Positions 16,711-25,669 of a stretch of DNA of 64,000 nt are shown here, in pieces. This DNA comes from Lutispora sp003527145 (lineage in GTDB: Bacteria; Bacillota; Clostridia; Lutisporales; Lutisporaceae). Numbering within the stretch: the stretch's first letter is position 1; each line of letters starts with the position of its first letter. The notes below the pieces were generated by a model, which searched no databases, had not been told where the DNA came from, and worked only from the letters and a program-made list of their open reading frames with translations. The stretch lies in contig JASBZB010000013.1 of NCBI GenBank assembly GCA_029983695.1, forward strand, positions 37,858 through 101,857, given 5' to 3'. Position numbers and translations under genes: made by a program.

Positions 16711-17982
16711 TTACCCTATCATCTCGAGGAAGGCTTCCACTCGTGTTTGAATCTGACCCACATCATCATTGCTGTAATCGCTTTCAATAAAGAGCACAGG
16801 TATGCCGGCGGCTTTTAGGGCCTTCTCTACGTTAGCATACTCAATATTGTAGGTATGGCAGAACTGCAAGCTGTTATATATTACACCATCTGCTTTGAAT
16901 TCCTTTGCCAATCTGATGATATCATCTTCTCTTCCTTTGTTCGGCGTAAAGCAGGCGCAGTTGATCTTGAGATATCTGTCTGCCAAAGCATTGATCATTT
17001 CATCCATTGTTGCGGCACTCTCATCTACAAGATTTTCAAAATACCTTGTACCTGTGCAGGTCTCTTCAGCAACAACTATGGCTCCGCTGGTCTCAAGTAT
17101 ATGATGTATTTTCCAGTTTGGAACAGCCATGGGAGTTCCGCTTATCAATATTCTCTTGTCATCTTTTTTGCTTACGGATACTTCATTTTTTATTCTTTCT
17201 TCCAGCTCTTCGCATAGCTTATTGGTCATTTCTATAAAGCGTTCAGGATTGTCATAAAAAGCGATCTGAGATATGAGCAGTGCGTCTTTACCGCTGATCG
17301 GCACATTTAATGCCTTTCTGGCAGAGTATAGCCTCAGCAGGGCCAGTCTTTTTCTGTTGCAAAGCTTAATGGCCTCGGCAAGCTTTGCCTCTGTTATTTC
17401 ATTGCCTGTAAGCTTTTCTAACTTTGCCTTGAGGTCATATATTTCTTCCGACCACTTCTTGTAGTCTTTGTCTCTCTTCATCTGGGGAAGGTCCATTACA
17501 TAGGTATCCACATAATCATCAAGCACTTCCCAGGCTTTCTTTTTTGCATCGCAGGTCGTTTCTCCAACTATCATGTCGCAGGATTGGAAATATGGGCAGG
17601 TACCGCCTACCTTGGCTCCTGTAAAAGCCTTTACCAACGGACATATATTCCTCGGCAGGACCTTCTCCCCATCTTCTATCCAGAACTGTGAGCCCGCACA
17701 AAGTCCGACACCGGCTGCACCGGCTGCAAGGATGAGTTCATCAGGAACAAACACGCAAAAAGTGCCTACTACCTTGCCGCCCTGCTTTTTATGATCGTCC
17801 AGCTCTTTGATCCTCAGTCCGTGGACTTCCGATACTACAAAATTATAGTAGTTCATACCTTCGGGTCTGTTTTCCTGGCCTAGATAAACTCCGCCATATA
17901 ACTGTGGAAGGACCTCGCACAACACATCATGCTTTTCCAAGTCCATTCCGAGTCTTCCCCATAATTCTCTGTAATCTGCCAT
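16711..17982 (-). CDS. Double-cubane-cluster anaerobic reductase (YjiM/DCCP type, 2-hydroxyacyl-CoA dehydratase superfamily)
   Basis: 423 residues, one polypeptide instead of the alpha/beta pair of true 2-hydroxyacyl-CoA dehydratases. Cysteines that could bind the iron-sulfur cluster lie in VGLCAGSQF, RNICPLVKA, GGTCPYFQSCD, EETCTGTRY and LQFCHTYN. The family protein from Carboxydothermus carries an [8Fe-9S] double-cubane cluster and reduces small molecules such as acetylene with an ATP-driven reductase. The natural substrate is unknown. It is first in an operon with DUF3343 and the activase. A 2-hydroxyacyl-CoA dehydratase D-component is the alternative, but no second subunit is nearby. Confidence 0.82.
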   Translation of the reverse strand: MADYRELWGRLGMDLEKHDVLCEVLPQLYGGVYLGQENRPEGMNYYNFVVSEVHGLRIKELDDHKKQGGKVVGTFCVFVPDELILAAGAAGVGLCAGSQFWIEDGEKVLPRNICPLVKAFTGAKVGGTCPYFQSCDMIVGETTCDAKKKAWEVLDDYVDTYVMDLPQMKRDKDYKKWSEEIYDLKAKLEKLTGNEITEAKLAEAIKLCNRKRLALLRLYSARKALNVPISGKDALLISQIAFYDNPERFIEMTNKLCEELEERIKNEVSVSKKDDKRILISGTPMAVPNWKIHHILETSGAIVVAEETCTGTRYFENLVDESAATMDEMINALADRYLKINCACFTPNKGREDDIIRLAKEFKADGVIYNSLQFCHTYNIEYANVEKALKAAGIPVLFIESDYSNDDVGQIQTRVEAFLEMIG

Positions 17983-18272
17983 TCTTTATACCCCCATGAT
18001 ATTACTTTACTAATATGATATCATGTCCGCATTTTATTCATGATTGTTTATTTCTATTCCGGTTTTGTATTGCATTGATAATGTCTATAGAAGCAGCAGA
18101 ATTCAGGTCAGCATCCATATGAGTTAGACAATTTTCGACAATAAAACTGTTATATTGACATGTAATGCCGGATAATATATAATTTCATAGATATACTTGT
18201 ACTTTTTGCCAAAATAATTACCATTTATAACTATAAAGTATAATGAAAAGCTAAAAAAATGGAGGAGATTGC

Positions 18273-20276
18273 GTGAAATTAAGCCTATCGAGACGAATTG
18301 CCCTGATGACAGCCTGCCTGATGCTGGCAGTATCATTAGGTATAGGTTACACTGCCATAAAGCTTAGCTCTGATGTCATATCGGAGCATACAAAAGATGC
18401 CCTGTCCATGTCTGCCGAAGATGGGGTAAAGGTTATTGAAGGAGTTATTTCTAAAGATTTAAACATTTTAACAGAGTTAGCTAATCGTGCAAGAACTCAA
18501 ACCATGGATTGGCAAATCCAGCGCGAATCTTTGGCACAGGATGTTTCAAGATTGGGCTATTTGGATATGGGTATAGTGACTCCTGACGGCATAGCCCATT
18601 ATGTGACAAGCGGAGATACGGCGGATCTCGGAGACAGAAACTATATCAAAGAAGCTTTTCAAGGAGAAGCAAATATTTCAGACGTGATTATAAGCAAAGT
18701 CACCAATCAAGCTGTCATAATGCTGGCAGCACCCATCAAAGTGAATGATAGTGTTGCAGGCGTTCTTATCGCGAGAAAGGACAGTTCATCATTAAATGAA
18801 ATAACGAATCAAATGGGCTTCGGTGTAAATGGATATGCTTTTATTCTAGGAAAAGACGGCACTCTATACACTCATAAGAACAAGGATTTTGTAATGGAGC
18901 AGAGGAATATAATGTCTGATATAGAAACCGGCGGTGATATGAAAGCCGTTGGATTAGCATTTAAAGAGTTAGGTCTTGGCAATAAAGGCACTACATCTTA
19001 TGAGTTTTTAGGGGAAAAAAGGTATATGGGCGTAGAGCCTATCCCAAGCACCGGCTGGATTCTAGCTATAGGAACCTATGAAAGCGAAGTCCTTGGAAGA
19101 CTGAATAATTTAAAGACGGCAATATTTACCGGTGCAATCATATTTATAGTATTAGGCATAGCTTTTTCCTTCATCATTGGCAGTTCTATATCAAAACCCA
19201 TTGCAGAATATTCAAAGATAATAGAAAGATTGTCAAATTATGATCTGAAATTTGACGAGAAAAGCAAAGCATTAAAATATTTGAGAAGAAAAGATGAAAT
19301 AGGCGCTATCGGCAATTCTCTGGCTGCCATGCAGAGGAATCTTATAGATTTAATCAGGCAAATATCTGATGTATCACAGCATGTTGCTTCATCTTCGGAA
19401 GAATTGACTGCCACCAGCCAGCAGTCCTCTACAGCTGCAGATGAGGTTGCCAGAGCTATAGAGGATATAGCAAAAGGTGCCAATGACCAGGCAAAGGATA
19501 CGGAAAGCGGAGCCATCAGCATTGAAGAATTGGGCAGTCTGATAGAAAGAAACAAACAGGATGTAAGCAATTTGAAAGCTGCCGCAGATAAGATAAAGGG
19601 ATTAAAGGATGAGGGCCTGGAGATCATAGAAGACCTTGTCATCAAAACGAGCTCCAGCAATGAAGCTGCAAAAGAAATATACCAGATAATTTCAAATACC
19701 AATAATAGTGCTGAAAAAATAAAAAGCGCCAGCGGGATGATCAAAAACATAGCAGAGCAGACTAATCTGCTGGCTCTCAATGCTGCCATTGAGGCAGCCA
19801 GAGCCGGAGAAGTCGGCAGGGGTTTTTCAGTTGTAGCCCAGGAAATAAGAAAGCTGGCGGAAGAATCCAATAAGTTTACAGAAGAAATCACCGCAATAAT
19901 TGAGGAGCTATCTGAAAAAATAGGAAATGCCGTCAAAACCATGAAAGAAGTCGGCATGATAGTACAATCTCAAGCCAAAAGTGTAGACCTCACCAATACT
20001 AAATTTGAAGGAATTGCTAATTCAATTGAAGATATGGAGCTATTGATCACTGCTGTCAATCAGTCGGAACAATTGATGGAGGTTAAAAAAGATGAAGTCA
20101 TCGGTATAATCCAAAACCTATCAGCAATATCCGAAGAAAATGCAGCAGGTACGGAGGAAGCGTCTGCATCCGTCGAAGAGCAGACCGCATCCATAGCTGA
20201 GATAGCACATGCCAGTGAGTCATTGGCTCAGCTGGCCAATGAAATGCAGGAGAGCATTATAAGGTTCAGCTATTAG
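18273..20276 (+). CDS. Methyl-accepting chemotaxis protein with extracytoplasmic Cache sensor
   Basis: 667 residues starting at GTG, preceded by GGAGGA. First membrane helix about 10-32, a dCache-type sensor about 38-280 (GIVTPDGIAHYVTSGDTADLG; GKDGTLYTHKNK), second helix about 287-309, HAMP, then a long signalling coiled coil with the hairpin tip QTNLLALNAAIEAARAGEVG. It senses an external small molecule (often amino acids or carboxylates for this domain) and feeds CheA. A strong terminator follows. No che genes are in the window. Confidence 0.93.
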   Translation: MKLSLSRRIALMTACLMLAVSLGIGYTAIKLSSDVISEHTKDALSMSAEDGVKVIEGVISKDLNILTELANRARTQTMDWQIQRESLAQDVSRLGYLDMGIVTPDGIAHYVTSGDTADLGDRNYIKEAFQGEANISDVIISKVTNQAVIMLAAPIKVNDSVAGVLIARKDSSSLNEITNQMGFGVNGYAFILGKDGTLYTHKNKDFVMEQRNIMSDIETGGDMKAVGLAFKELGLGNKGTTSYEFLGEKRYMGVEPIPSTGWILAIGTYESEVLGRLNNLKTAIFTGAIIFIVLGIAFSFIIGSSISKPIAEYSKIIERLSNYDLKFDEKSKALKYLRRKDEIGAIGNSLAAMQRNLIDLIRQISDVSQHVASSSEELTATSQQSSTAADEVARAIEDIAKGANDQAKDTESGAISIEELGSLIERNKQDVSNLKAAADKIKGLKDEGLEIIEDLVIKTSSSNEAAKEIYQIISNTNNSAEKIKSASGMIKNIAEQTNLLALNAAIEAARAGEVGRGFSVVAQEIRKLAEESNKFTEEITAIIEELSEKIGNAVKTMKEVGMIVQSQAKSVDLTNTKFEGIANSIEDMELLITAVNQSEQLMEVKKDEVIGIIQNLSAISEENAAGTEEASASVEEQTASIAEIAHASESLAQLANEMQESIIRFSY

Positions 20277-20304
20277 AAGATATATAAAAATAGGCAAGCT
20301 TTAG

Positions 20305-20336
20305 AAATCGGGTTCTTTTGAATCCGATTTTTTAAT
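20305..20336 (+). terminator. Terminator of the Cache chemoreceptor gene
   Basis: AAATCGG-g-TTC / GAA-t-CCGATTT with a 4-nt loop, followed by TTTTTAAT, 28 bp after the stop codon. Confidence 0.85.
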
Positions 20337-20416
20337 ATAAATTATAGAGGGTTTTTCAGCTACATATAGAAATATTGAATAAGTATTTTATACATTATTA
20401 CAGGAGGAAGCTCATT

Positions 20417-20785
20417 ATGTTTTTTTCACCGCTTGAAAATTTTATGTTCGATGCAATGCCCATAATTGTGATAGTGTTTTTTATTATCATAACCGGTGCA
20501 ATACTATTCTCTGTTGGGGGTGCCGTTAAAGAGCATTTCAGGAATAATTCCATGGAGGAAATTACTATTCCGGCAAGGATTATGTCCAAGAGGACCCATG
20601 TATGGGGAGGAAGCGGAAACTCCAGTGCTCACACAAGTTATTATATGACCTTTGAGGATGAAAGCGGAGGACGTACGGAATTCTCTGTGAGCAGCAGCAT
20701 ATACAGCATGCACGCTGAAGGAGACACAGGGATGCTGACACATCAGGGCACCAGACTCATCCATTTTGAAAGGGATAGATTCTAA
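20417..20785 (+). CDS. DUF2500 protein, single-pass membrane protein
   Basis: 122 residues from the ATG at 20417, chosen because AGGAGG lies 9 bp upstream; an earlier in-frame start at 20375 lacks an RBS. One membrane helix (about 13-37, PIIVIVFFIIITGAILFSVG) is followed by a small beta domain with IPARIMSKRTHV, SYYMTFEDESG and EGDTGMLTHQGTRLI, characteristic of DUF2500. Function unknown. It is a single-gene unit with its own terminator. Confidence 0.82.
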   Translation: MFFSPLENFMFDAMPIIVIVFFIIITGAILFSVGGAVKEHFRNNSMEEITIPARIMSKRTHVWGGSGNSSAHTSYYMTFEDESGGRTEFSVSSSIYSMHAEGDTGMLTHQGTRLIHFERDRF

Positions 20786-20809
20786 GCGGCTTTACAGCCG
20801 CTATTTTTT
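20785..20809 (+). terminator. Terminator of the DUF2500 gene
   Basis: AGCGGC-tttaca-GCCGCT followed by ATTTTTT; it begins at the last base of the stop codon. Confidence 0.88.
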
Positions 20810-20957
20810 ATGTAAAGCTTTTCTGGAAATATCCATCTAATATCGTGTCTTACACTTATTTAATAAATTCTTAAGAATTATGGCAGTAGAATCTTAGAAA
20901 GTCTGTGTTATCATATCTATTAGAGATATCTCAGAGAAATCAGGGGTGAATACATAT

Positions 20958-21644
20958 ATGTACAATATTCTTATTGTGGAAGATGAAAAAGAAATAGCGG
21001 CCGCTATAGAGGTTTACCTGAAAAACCAGAACTATAATGTGTTTAAGGCCTATAATGGCGTAGAAGGACTGGAAATATTCGAAAAGCAGGAAATACATCT
21101 GATACTTATGGATATCATGATGCCGGGAATGGACGGCATACAAGCCACGATGAAAATCAGAGAGAGCAGCAACGTGCCTGTAATATTCCTCTCAGCAAAG
21201 TCCGAAGACATGGACAAAATACTGGGGCTCAACATCGGTGCCGACGATTACATCACCAAGCCCTTTAATCCGCTGGAATTGCTGGCAAGGGTCAATTCAT
21301 GCCTCAGACGATATACCAGTTATTCTAGCGCTCCGGCAGTTTCGGATAATGTGATAAAAATAGGAGGCATAGAGCTCAACGATGCAAGCAAAGAAGTCTT
21401 GGCAGATGGTGAAGCCGTGAAAATTACTCCCCTCGAGTATAAGATCCTTCATCTGCTTATGAGGAATCCAAACCGGGTATTTTCTATAGAAGAGATATAT
21501 GAAAAGGTCTGGAATGAACCGGCTTACAACCCTGATACGGTGACAGTCCATATACGAAGGATTCGGGAAAAAATCGAAATCAACCCGAAGGAGCCAAAAT
21601 ATTTGAAGGTGGTGTGGGGTATTGGATACAAATTTGAAAAATGA
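20958..21644 (+). CDS. OmpR/PhoB-family response regulator
   Basis: 228 residues from the ATG at 20958; an in-frame GTG at 20946 overlaps the RBS-like AGGGGTGA and is less likely. The receiver domain has acidic pocket ED (VEDEKE), phospho-acceptor Asp in LILMDIMMPG, switch Ser in IFLSAKSED and Lys in ITKPFNPLEL. The winged-helix effector domain follows (PLEYKILHLLMRNPNRVFS; TVTVHIRRIREKIE). It overlaps the kinase gene by 23 bp. Similar pairs in Firmicutes respond to cell-envelope stress or antibiotics; the target here is unknown. Confidence 0.93.
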   Translation: MYNILIVEDEKEIAAAIEVYLKNQNYNVFKAYNGVEGLEIFEKQEIHLILMDIMMPGMDGIQATMKIRESSNVPVIFLSAKSEDMDKILGLNIGADDYITKPFNPLELLARVNSCLRRYTSYSSAPAVSDNVIKIGGIELNDASKEVLADGEAVKITPLEYKILHLLMRNPNRVFSIEEIYEKVWNEPAYNPDTVTVHIRRIREKIEINPKEPKYLKVVWGIGYKFEK

Positions 21645-23220
21645 AGATATAAAAAGAAACTTATTAACGTCCTCAACATTGGGCATATTCTTGATGATGC
21701 TGATTTTAACGGTTATGTCAGTATTCATATATGAACCCTTGAAAAACTATATATTGCCAAGTTTTGCCGGTATTCCTTCCTTTGATAGATTAGAATCCTG
21801 TATTGTATTGATTCTTGCAATAGGAGGTATAAGCATCCTTTTGTTGATCATAATAGCTTTTTCTATACCATATTCTTCTCAAAGCAAAGCAAGTATTGTA
21901 AAGCTTTTTAATAATATGTATTTGGAGTTTAAACTATTAACTTGGATTATATTCTTCATACCATTCTTTTTAGGCATAAATGTGATTGGATATAATCAAA
22001 ATTATATCACCGGCTTTAACTTTGTAGAAATAATTAATGAGGCAAATTGGTATTTCTACCTCATCGGAATACCCGTAACTTTTGTATTATATAATTTGAT
22101 CTACTTGAGCATATGCCATATAAAACACATCTATCATAAAGGCTTCGTTAATGGCTTTATAAAAAACAGCATATTGGGGAAAATCTTTTTCTATATTATA
22201 GACAGCATTAAGAAAATTGCAAATGGAATTCTGGAGTTTGATACCACTGATGATTCTCATAAAAAGCTGCTTGGACTATTGGGAATCAACCTGATAGCCT
22301 TAGGGCTTATTTCTCTCACTTTTCCCTTTGGAATCATTTTAGCTTTGGTCTATACAGGAGTATTATTCAGCTATATAGCAAAGATGGTGGATAAGGCAAG
22401 GGTCCTGAACGAGGCCAGCAGCCGGCTGGCTAAAGGCAATTTTGATGCTGTCCTCCCTGAGGACATGGGGATACTCAGCCCCTATGCCAGAAATCTGAAT
22501 AACATCAAAGAGGGCTTCAAGGTAGCCGTAGAGAAAGAGGTGAAAAGCCAAAATATGAAGGCGGAGCTTATTTCCAATGTTTCTCACGATCTTAAAACAC
22601 CTCTTACCTCCATCATAACCTATGTGGATTTGCTGAAAAATGAAGAGACAAATGAAGAGAGCAGAAAAGAATATATAGATATACTGGATAAGAAATCCAA
22701 GAGATTGAAGGTTTTGATAGATGATTTGTTTGAGGCAAGCAGGGCAAGCAGCGGCAACATTGAAATGCATCCGGAAAAGCTGGATGTTGTAGCCCTTTTG
22801 AGGCAAACTCTAGGGGAGCTGGAGGAAAAGATAAGTGAAAGCAGCCTGCAGATGAAAGTAAGCCTGCCGGAAAACAAAGTGATCTGCGAGCTTGACGGCA
22901 GGAGGACCTATAGGATATTCGACAATGTGATAAGCAATATACTCAAATATGCAATGCCTAACACCCGTGTTTATATCGATACGGAAGAAAATGAAAAGGA
23001 TATCAGCTTTATTTTCAAGAACATATCTTCCTATGAGATGAATTTCGATGCTTCCGAGATAACGGAGCGCTTTACCAGGGGAGATAGATCGAGGAACACC
23101 GAAGGCTCAGGCTTGGGACTTGCAATAACCAAAAGCCTTGTAGCGCTCCAGGGAGGCAGCCTGCATATCAATATTGACGGTGATTTGTTCAAACTTATCA
23201 TTGCTTTTCCCAAAGCTTGA
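21622..23220 (+). CDS. Sensor histidine kinase
   Basis: 532 residues starting with TTG inside the end of the regulator gene. About six membrane helices occupy residues 10-255, without a large extracellular loop, suggesting intramembrane sensing. A short HAMP-like linker leads to the H-box NVSHDLKTPLTSIITYVDLL near 316. The N-box-equivalent IFDNVISNILKYA and G-box RNTEGSGLGLAIT follow. It phosphorylates the upstream response regulator. A bidirectional hairpin ends the operon. Confidence 0.92.
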   Translation: MDTNLKNEDIKRNLLTSSTLGIFLMMLILTVMSVFIYEPLKNYILPSFAGIPSFDRLESCIVLILAIGGISILLLIIIAFSIPYSSQSKASIVKLFNNMYLEFKLLTWIIFFIPFFLGINVIGYNQNYITGFNFVEIINEANWYFYLIGIPVTFVLYNLIYLSICHIKHIYHKGFVNGFIKNSILGKIFFYIIDSIKKIANGILEFDTTDDSHKKLLGLLGINLIALGLISLTFPFGIILALVYTGVLFSYIAKMVDKARVLNEASSRLAKGNFDAVLPEDMGILSPYARNLNNIKEGFKVAVEKEVKSQNMKAELISNVSHDLKTPLTSIITYVDLLKNEETNEESRKEYIDILDKKSKRLKVLIDDLFEASRASSGNIEMHPEKLDVVALLRQTLGELEEKISESSLQMKVSLPENKVICELDGRRTYRIFDNVISNILKYAMPNTRVYIDTEENEKDISFIFKNISSYEMNFDASEITERFTRGDRSRNTEGSGLGLAITKSLVALQGGSLHINIDGDLFKLIIAFPKA

Positions 23221-23221
23221 A

Positions 23222-23262
23222 AAACCGGGATAACTGATCCTCGAAATCAGCTATCCCGGTTT
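23222..23262. terminator. Bidirectional terminator between converging genes
   Basis: AAACCGGGATA / TATCCCGGTTT arms with an inner CTGAT/ATCAG extension. It separates the kinase gene (+) from the CZB chemoreceptor gene (-). The T-runs on both sides are short. Confidence 0.75.
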
Positions 23263-23263
23263 C

Positions 23264-24739
23264 TTAGCTTTCCTTTAATATATGTACTCCCTTTTTATCA
23301 AGACCTTCTATCAGTCCCAGCACCTTTTCAAGCTTATTCAGCACATTCTTCGAAAGCTCTTCAGCCTCTGCAAAATATTGGTTTGCCTTTGTGATGTCTC
23401 CTTCTTTCACTGCTTCGATGACCTTATGCCCGAAGGCATGCAGGTCGGAATGAACACTGTCAATGGATTCCCAATCCTTCTTTATTTCAGGATGGTTGAC
23501 TTTTATTGAGTGGTAAAAATGTCCGAAGGCGCATTTCGATCCGTTGACCTGCAGCGGATAGACCTTCATCTCGTCTATAACCTGCCTCAGCACCTTCATC
23601 CAGTTTTTATGGGCATCCCTTGCCTGGTTGATGTTCTTGATAAGCTCTTCGTTATTTATGGCATTTATACTCCCTTGCAATGCATTTATCATGTTCTTGA
23701 CAACATCGGACAGGGAATCGTCTATCTGTGAAATCTGCTTTGCAAATTCTGCACTGCTGGCTGCATCATCTGCTATGGACTTTGTCATGCCGCTTAACCT
23801 TTCCGCATCTGCGCTTGAAGCCTCCATAGCTTGATTTATCTCATTGGTTGCAACTTTTATCCCATCCATGGATTTATTGATCTCCATAACATTGTCAATG
23901 GTCGTTTTCAGCATATCAACATTCTTGCCTATTGTCTCCGTTACTTCATCAAGCTTCTTGCTCATTTCAACAGTAGACTTTAAAGTATTGTCCATGCTCT
24001 TTTTCCCGTCCTGGGCAGCCTGGTGTATATTCATAACAAATGAATTCATGCCTTCTAAGCTTTTTTTGGTATCATCAGCCAGCTTCCTTATCTCCTGGGC
24101 TACCACGGCGAAGCCTCTCCCGTGCTCTCCGGCCCTTGCCGCTTCGATGGAAGCGTTCAAGGCCAATAGATTGGTCTGATCCGCTATGGCTTTTACGCTG
24201 TTTACTATGTAATTCACATTATTGGCCATTTCAACAAGCTGATGTATCTGCTCATTCATAATATTTGCGTCATCCATCACATTATCCTTGAGAGAATTTA
24301 TTTCAGATATCTGTGACAGCGACGAATTGTTTCTGGACATCAGGGTCTGGGATGCTTCAGCCAGATTTTCCAATGTATTTGAAGTATCACTTACTGTCTC
24401 ATTCACCTCGCTCATGCTGGCTGTGGTTTGCTCCACGATAGCCAGATTTGATTCACTGAGCAAGGCCATCTCATTGGCAAAATCCATTAAGCCATATGAT
24501 ATATGGGACATATTGACATCGAAATTGCTCAGCGAGGCTGCAATGGATAATATCTCTTTAGCTGCTTGGCCCATTTGCTTTTCATTGTTGAACAGCTTTT
24601 CAAAGGAGTCCAGCATTCTGCCGTGTACATGATATTCAGCACAGGGCTTCTCTTCCTGCTTTCCTTCCATTCTATTTTCCACATATCCCAGTATACATAT
24701 CGCTTCATCGCAAGGTCTTTTATATTTTTTGTTGAACAT
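23264..24739 (-). CDS. Soluble methyl-accepting chemotaxis protein with C-terminal CZB (zinc-binding) domain
   Basis: 491 residues from the ATG at 24739, preceded by GGGGGG; a frame to 24781 lacks an RBS. No membrane helix is present. The signalling domain contains QTNLLALNASIEAARAGEHG. The C-terminus (about 375-445) has the CZB pattern CAFGHFYHS and HSDLHAFGHKV, whose Cys and His residues bind zinc. CZB receptors sense zinc or oxidants such as HOCl in the cytoplasm. Another helical region follows. It sits alone, transcribed away from the YjjI/AOR cluster end. Confidence 0.9.
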   Translation of the reverse strand: MFNKKYKRPCDEAICILGYVENRMEGKQEEKPCAEYHVHGRMLDSFEKLFNNEKQMGQAAKEILSIAASLSNFDVNMSHISYGLMDFANEMALLSESNLAIVEQTTASMSEVNETVSDTSNTLENLAEASQTLMSRNNSSLSQISEINSLKDNVMDDANIMNEQIHQLVEMANNVNYIVNSVKAIADQTNLLALNASIEAARAGEHGRGFAVVAQEIRKLADDTKKSLEGMNSFVMNIHQAAQDGKKSMDNTLKSTVEMSKKLDEVTETIGKNVDMLKTTIDNVMEINKSMDGIKVATNEINQAMEASSADAERLSGMTKSIADDAASSAEFAKQISQIDDSLSDVVKNMINALQGSINAINNEELIKNINQARDAHKNWMKVLRQVIDEMKVYPLQVNGSKCAFGHFYHSIKVNHPEIKKDWESIDSVHSDLHAFGHKVIEAVKEGDITKANQYFAEAEELSKNVLNKLEKVLGLIEGLDKKGVHILKES

Positions 24740-24832
24740 AGTATGCCCCCCTGTTTTATATTGCTGTATAAGCTTGTACATAAAAAGAATAGCATATTGC
24801 TATCCTTTGCTCAAGGAATAATAATCCAAAAA

Positions 24833-25669
24833 TCATACTGTCACTACCTCTTTGCAGCCGTTATGCTTTGCAATGCTGCTCAATTTTTCCATGAACTCAT
24901 CTGTTGGAACGCTGCTTTTTATCATGTAGGTGCGGACTCCTACAGGCCTATATTTTATAAGCTTATATCTTATATGAGGATTGACGGCTGCCAGCATTTT
25001 GCTTATGAGATCCACATTTCTTTCATTGTCCAGAATGTCAGGCACTACCACGGTCCTTATCTCATAAAGCTTGTCTATTGATGCAAGATACCCCATATTT
25101 TTAAACACAATCTCATTTTCCTGGCCCGTGAGCATTTTGTGCTCTTCCTTGTCATAGGATTTTACATCCAGCATCACCATATCTATGGCTTTTATCAGCC
25201 TATCATTTTCATAAAAGGGTACAGATCCGTTGCTGTCTATGAAGGATGTAAGCCCCAGTTTTTTGACCTCTTCACAAAGCTCTATTACAAAATCCGCCTG
25301 GAGCATACATTCCCCCCCGGATATCGTTATGCCTGATATAAAAGGCTTGAAAGCCGATATAACCTCCAGCACTTCTTTAACGCTCATAATCTTTGCCTTT
25401 GGCGAGCTGCAATTATTGCAGGCCCGCAGACAGCTGTCGCACTCCTTGCAGGCTGCTTCGTCCCAATAAATTGCGCCGTTTTCCATTGCAAGGCACTTGG
25501 CCGGGCAATCATCGATGCATGCTCCGCAATTGCTGCAAACATTTATTGTTTCCGGGTTGTGGCAATACAAGCAGTTGAAATTGCATCCCTGCAAAAATAT
25601 GGCGGTCCTGTTTCCGGGACCGTCGACGGAGCTGAAGGGCAAAATTTTATTTACAAGGCCTTTAACCAT
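24833..25669 (-). CDS. yjjW: YjjW-family glycyl radical enzyme activase (radical SAM)
   Basis: 278 residues from the ATG at 25669, which overlaps the yjjI stop by 8 bp; a frame start at 25696 is less likely. Radical-SAM cysteines are in CNFNCLYC, followed by a ferredoxin-like insert (CSNCGACIDDCPAKC and CKECDSCLRACNNC) and the GGE motif in TISGGEC. It should install the glycyl radical on YjjI, encoded directly upstream and translationally coupled. Confidence 0.88.
   Translation of the reverse strand: MVKGLVNKILPFSSVDGPGNRTAIFLQGCNFNCLYCHNPETINVCSNCGACIDDCPAKCLAMENGAIYWDEAACKECDSCLRACNNCSSPKAKIMSVKEVLEVISAFKPFISGITISGGECMLQADFVIELCEEVKKLGLTSFIDSNGSVPFYENDRLIKAIDMVMLDVKSYDKEEHKMLTGQENEIVFKNMGYLASIDKLYEIRTVVVPDILDNERNVDLISKMLAAVNPHIRYKLIKYRPVGVRTYMIKSSVPTDEFMEKLSSIAKHNGCKEVVTV

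Noticed and set aside
19238..19957. 239-residue reverse frame inside the chemoreceptor gene
   Set aside because: Ser/Leu/Ala-rich antisense shadow of the coiled-coil coding region, without RBS or domain.
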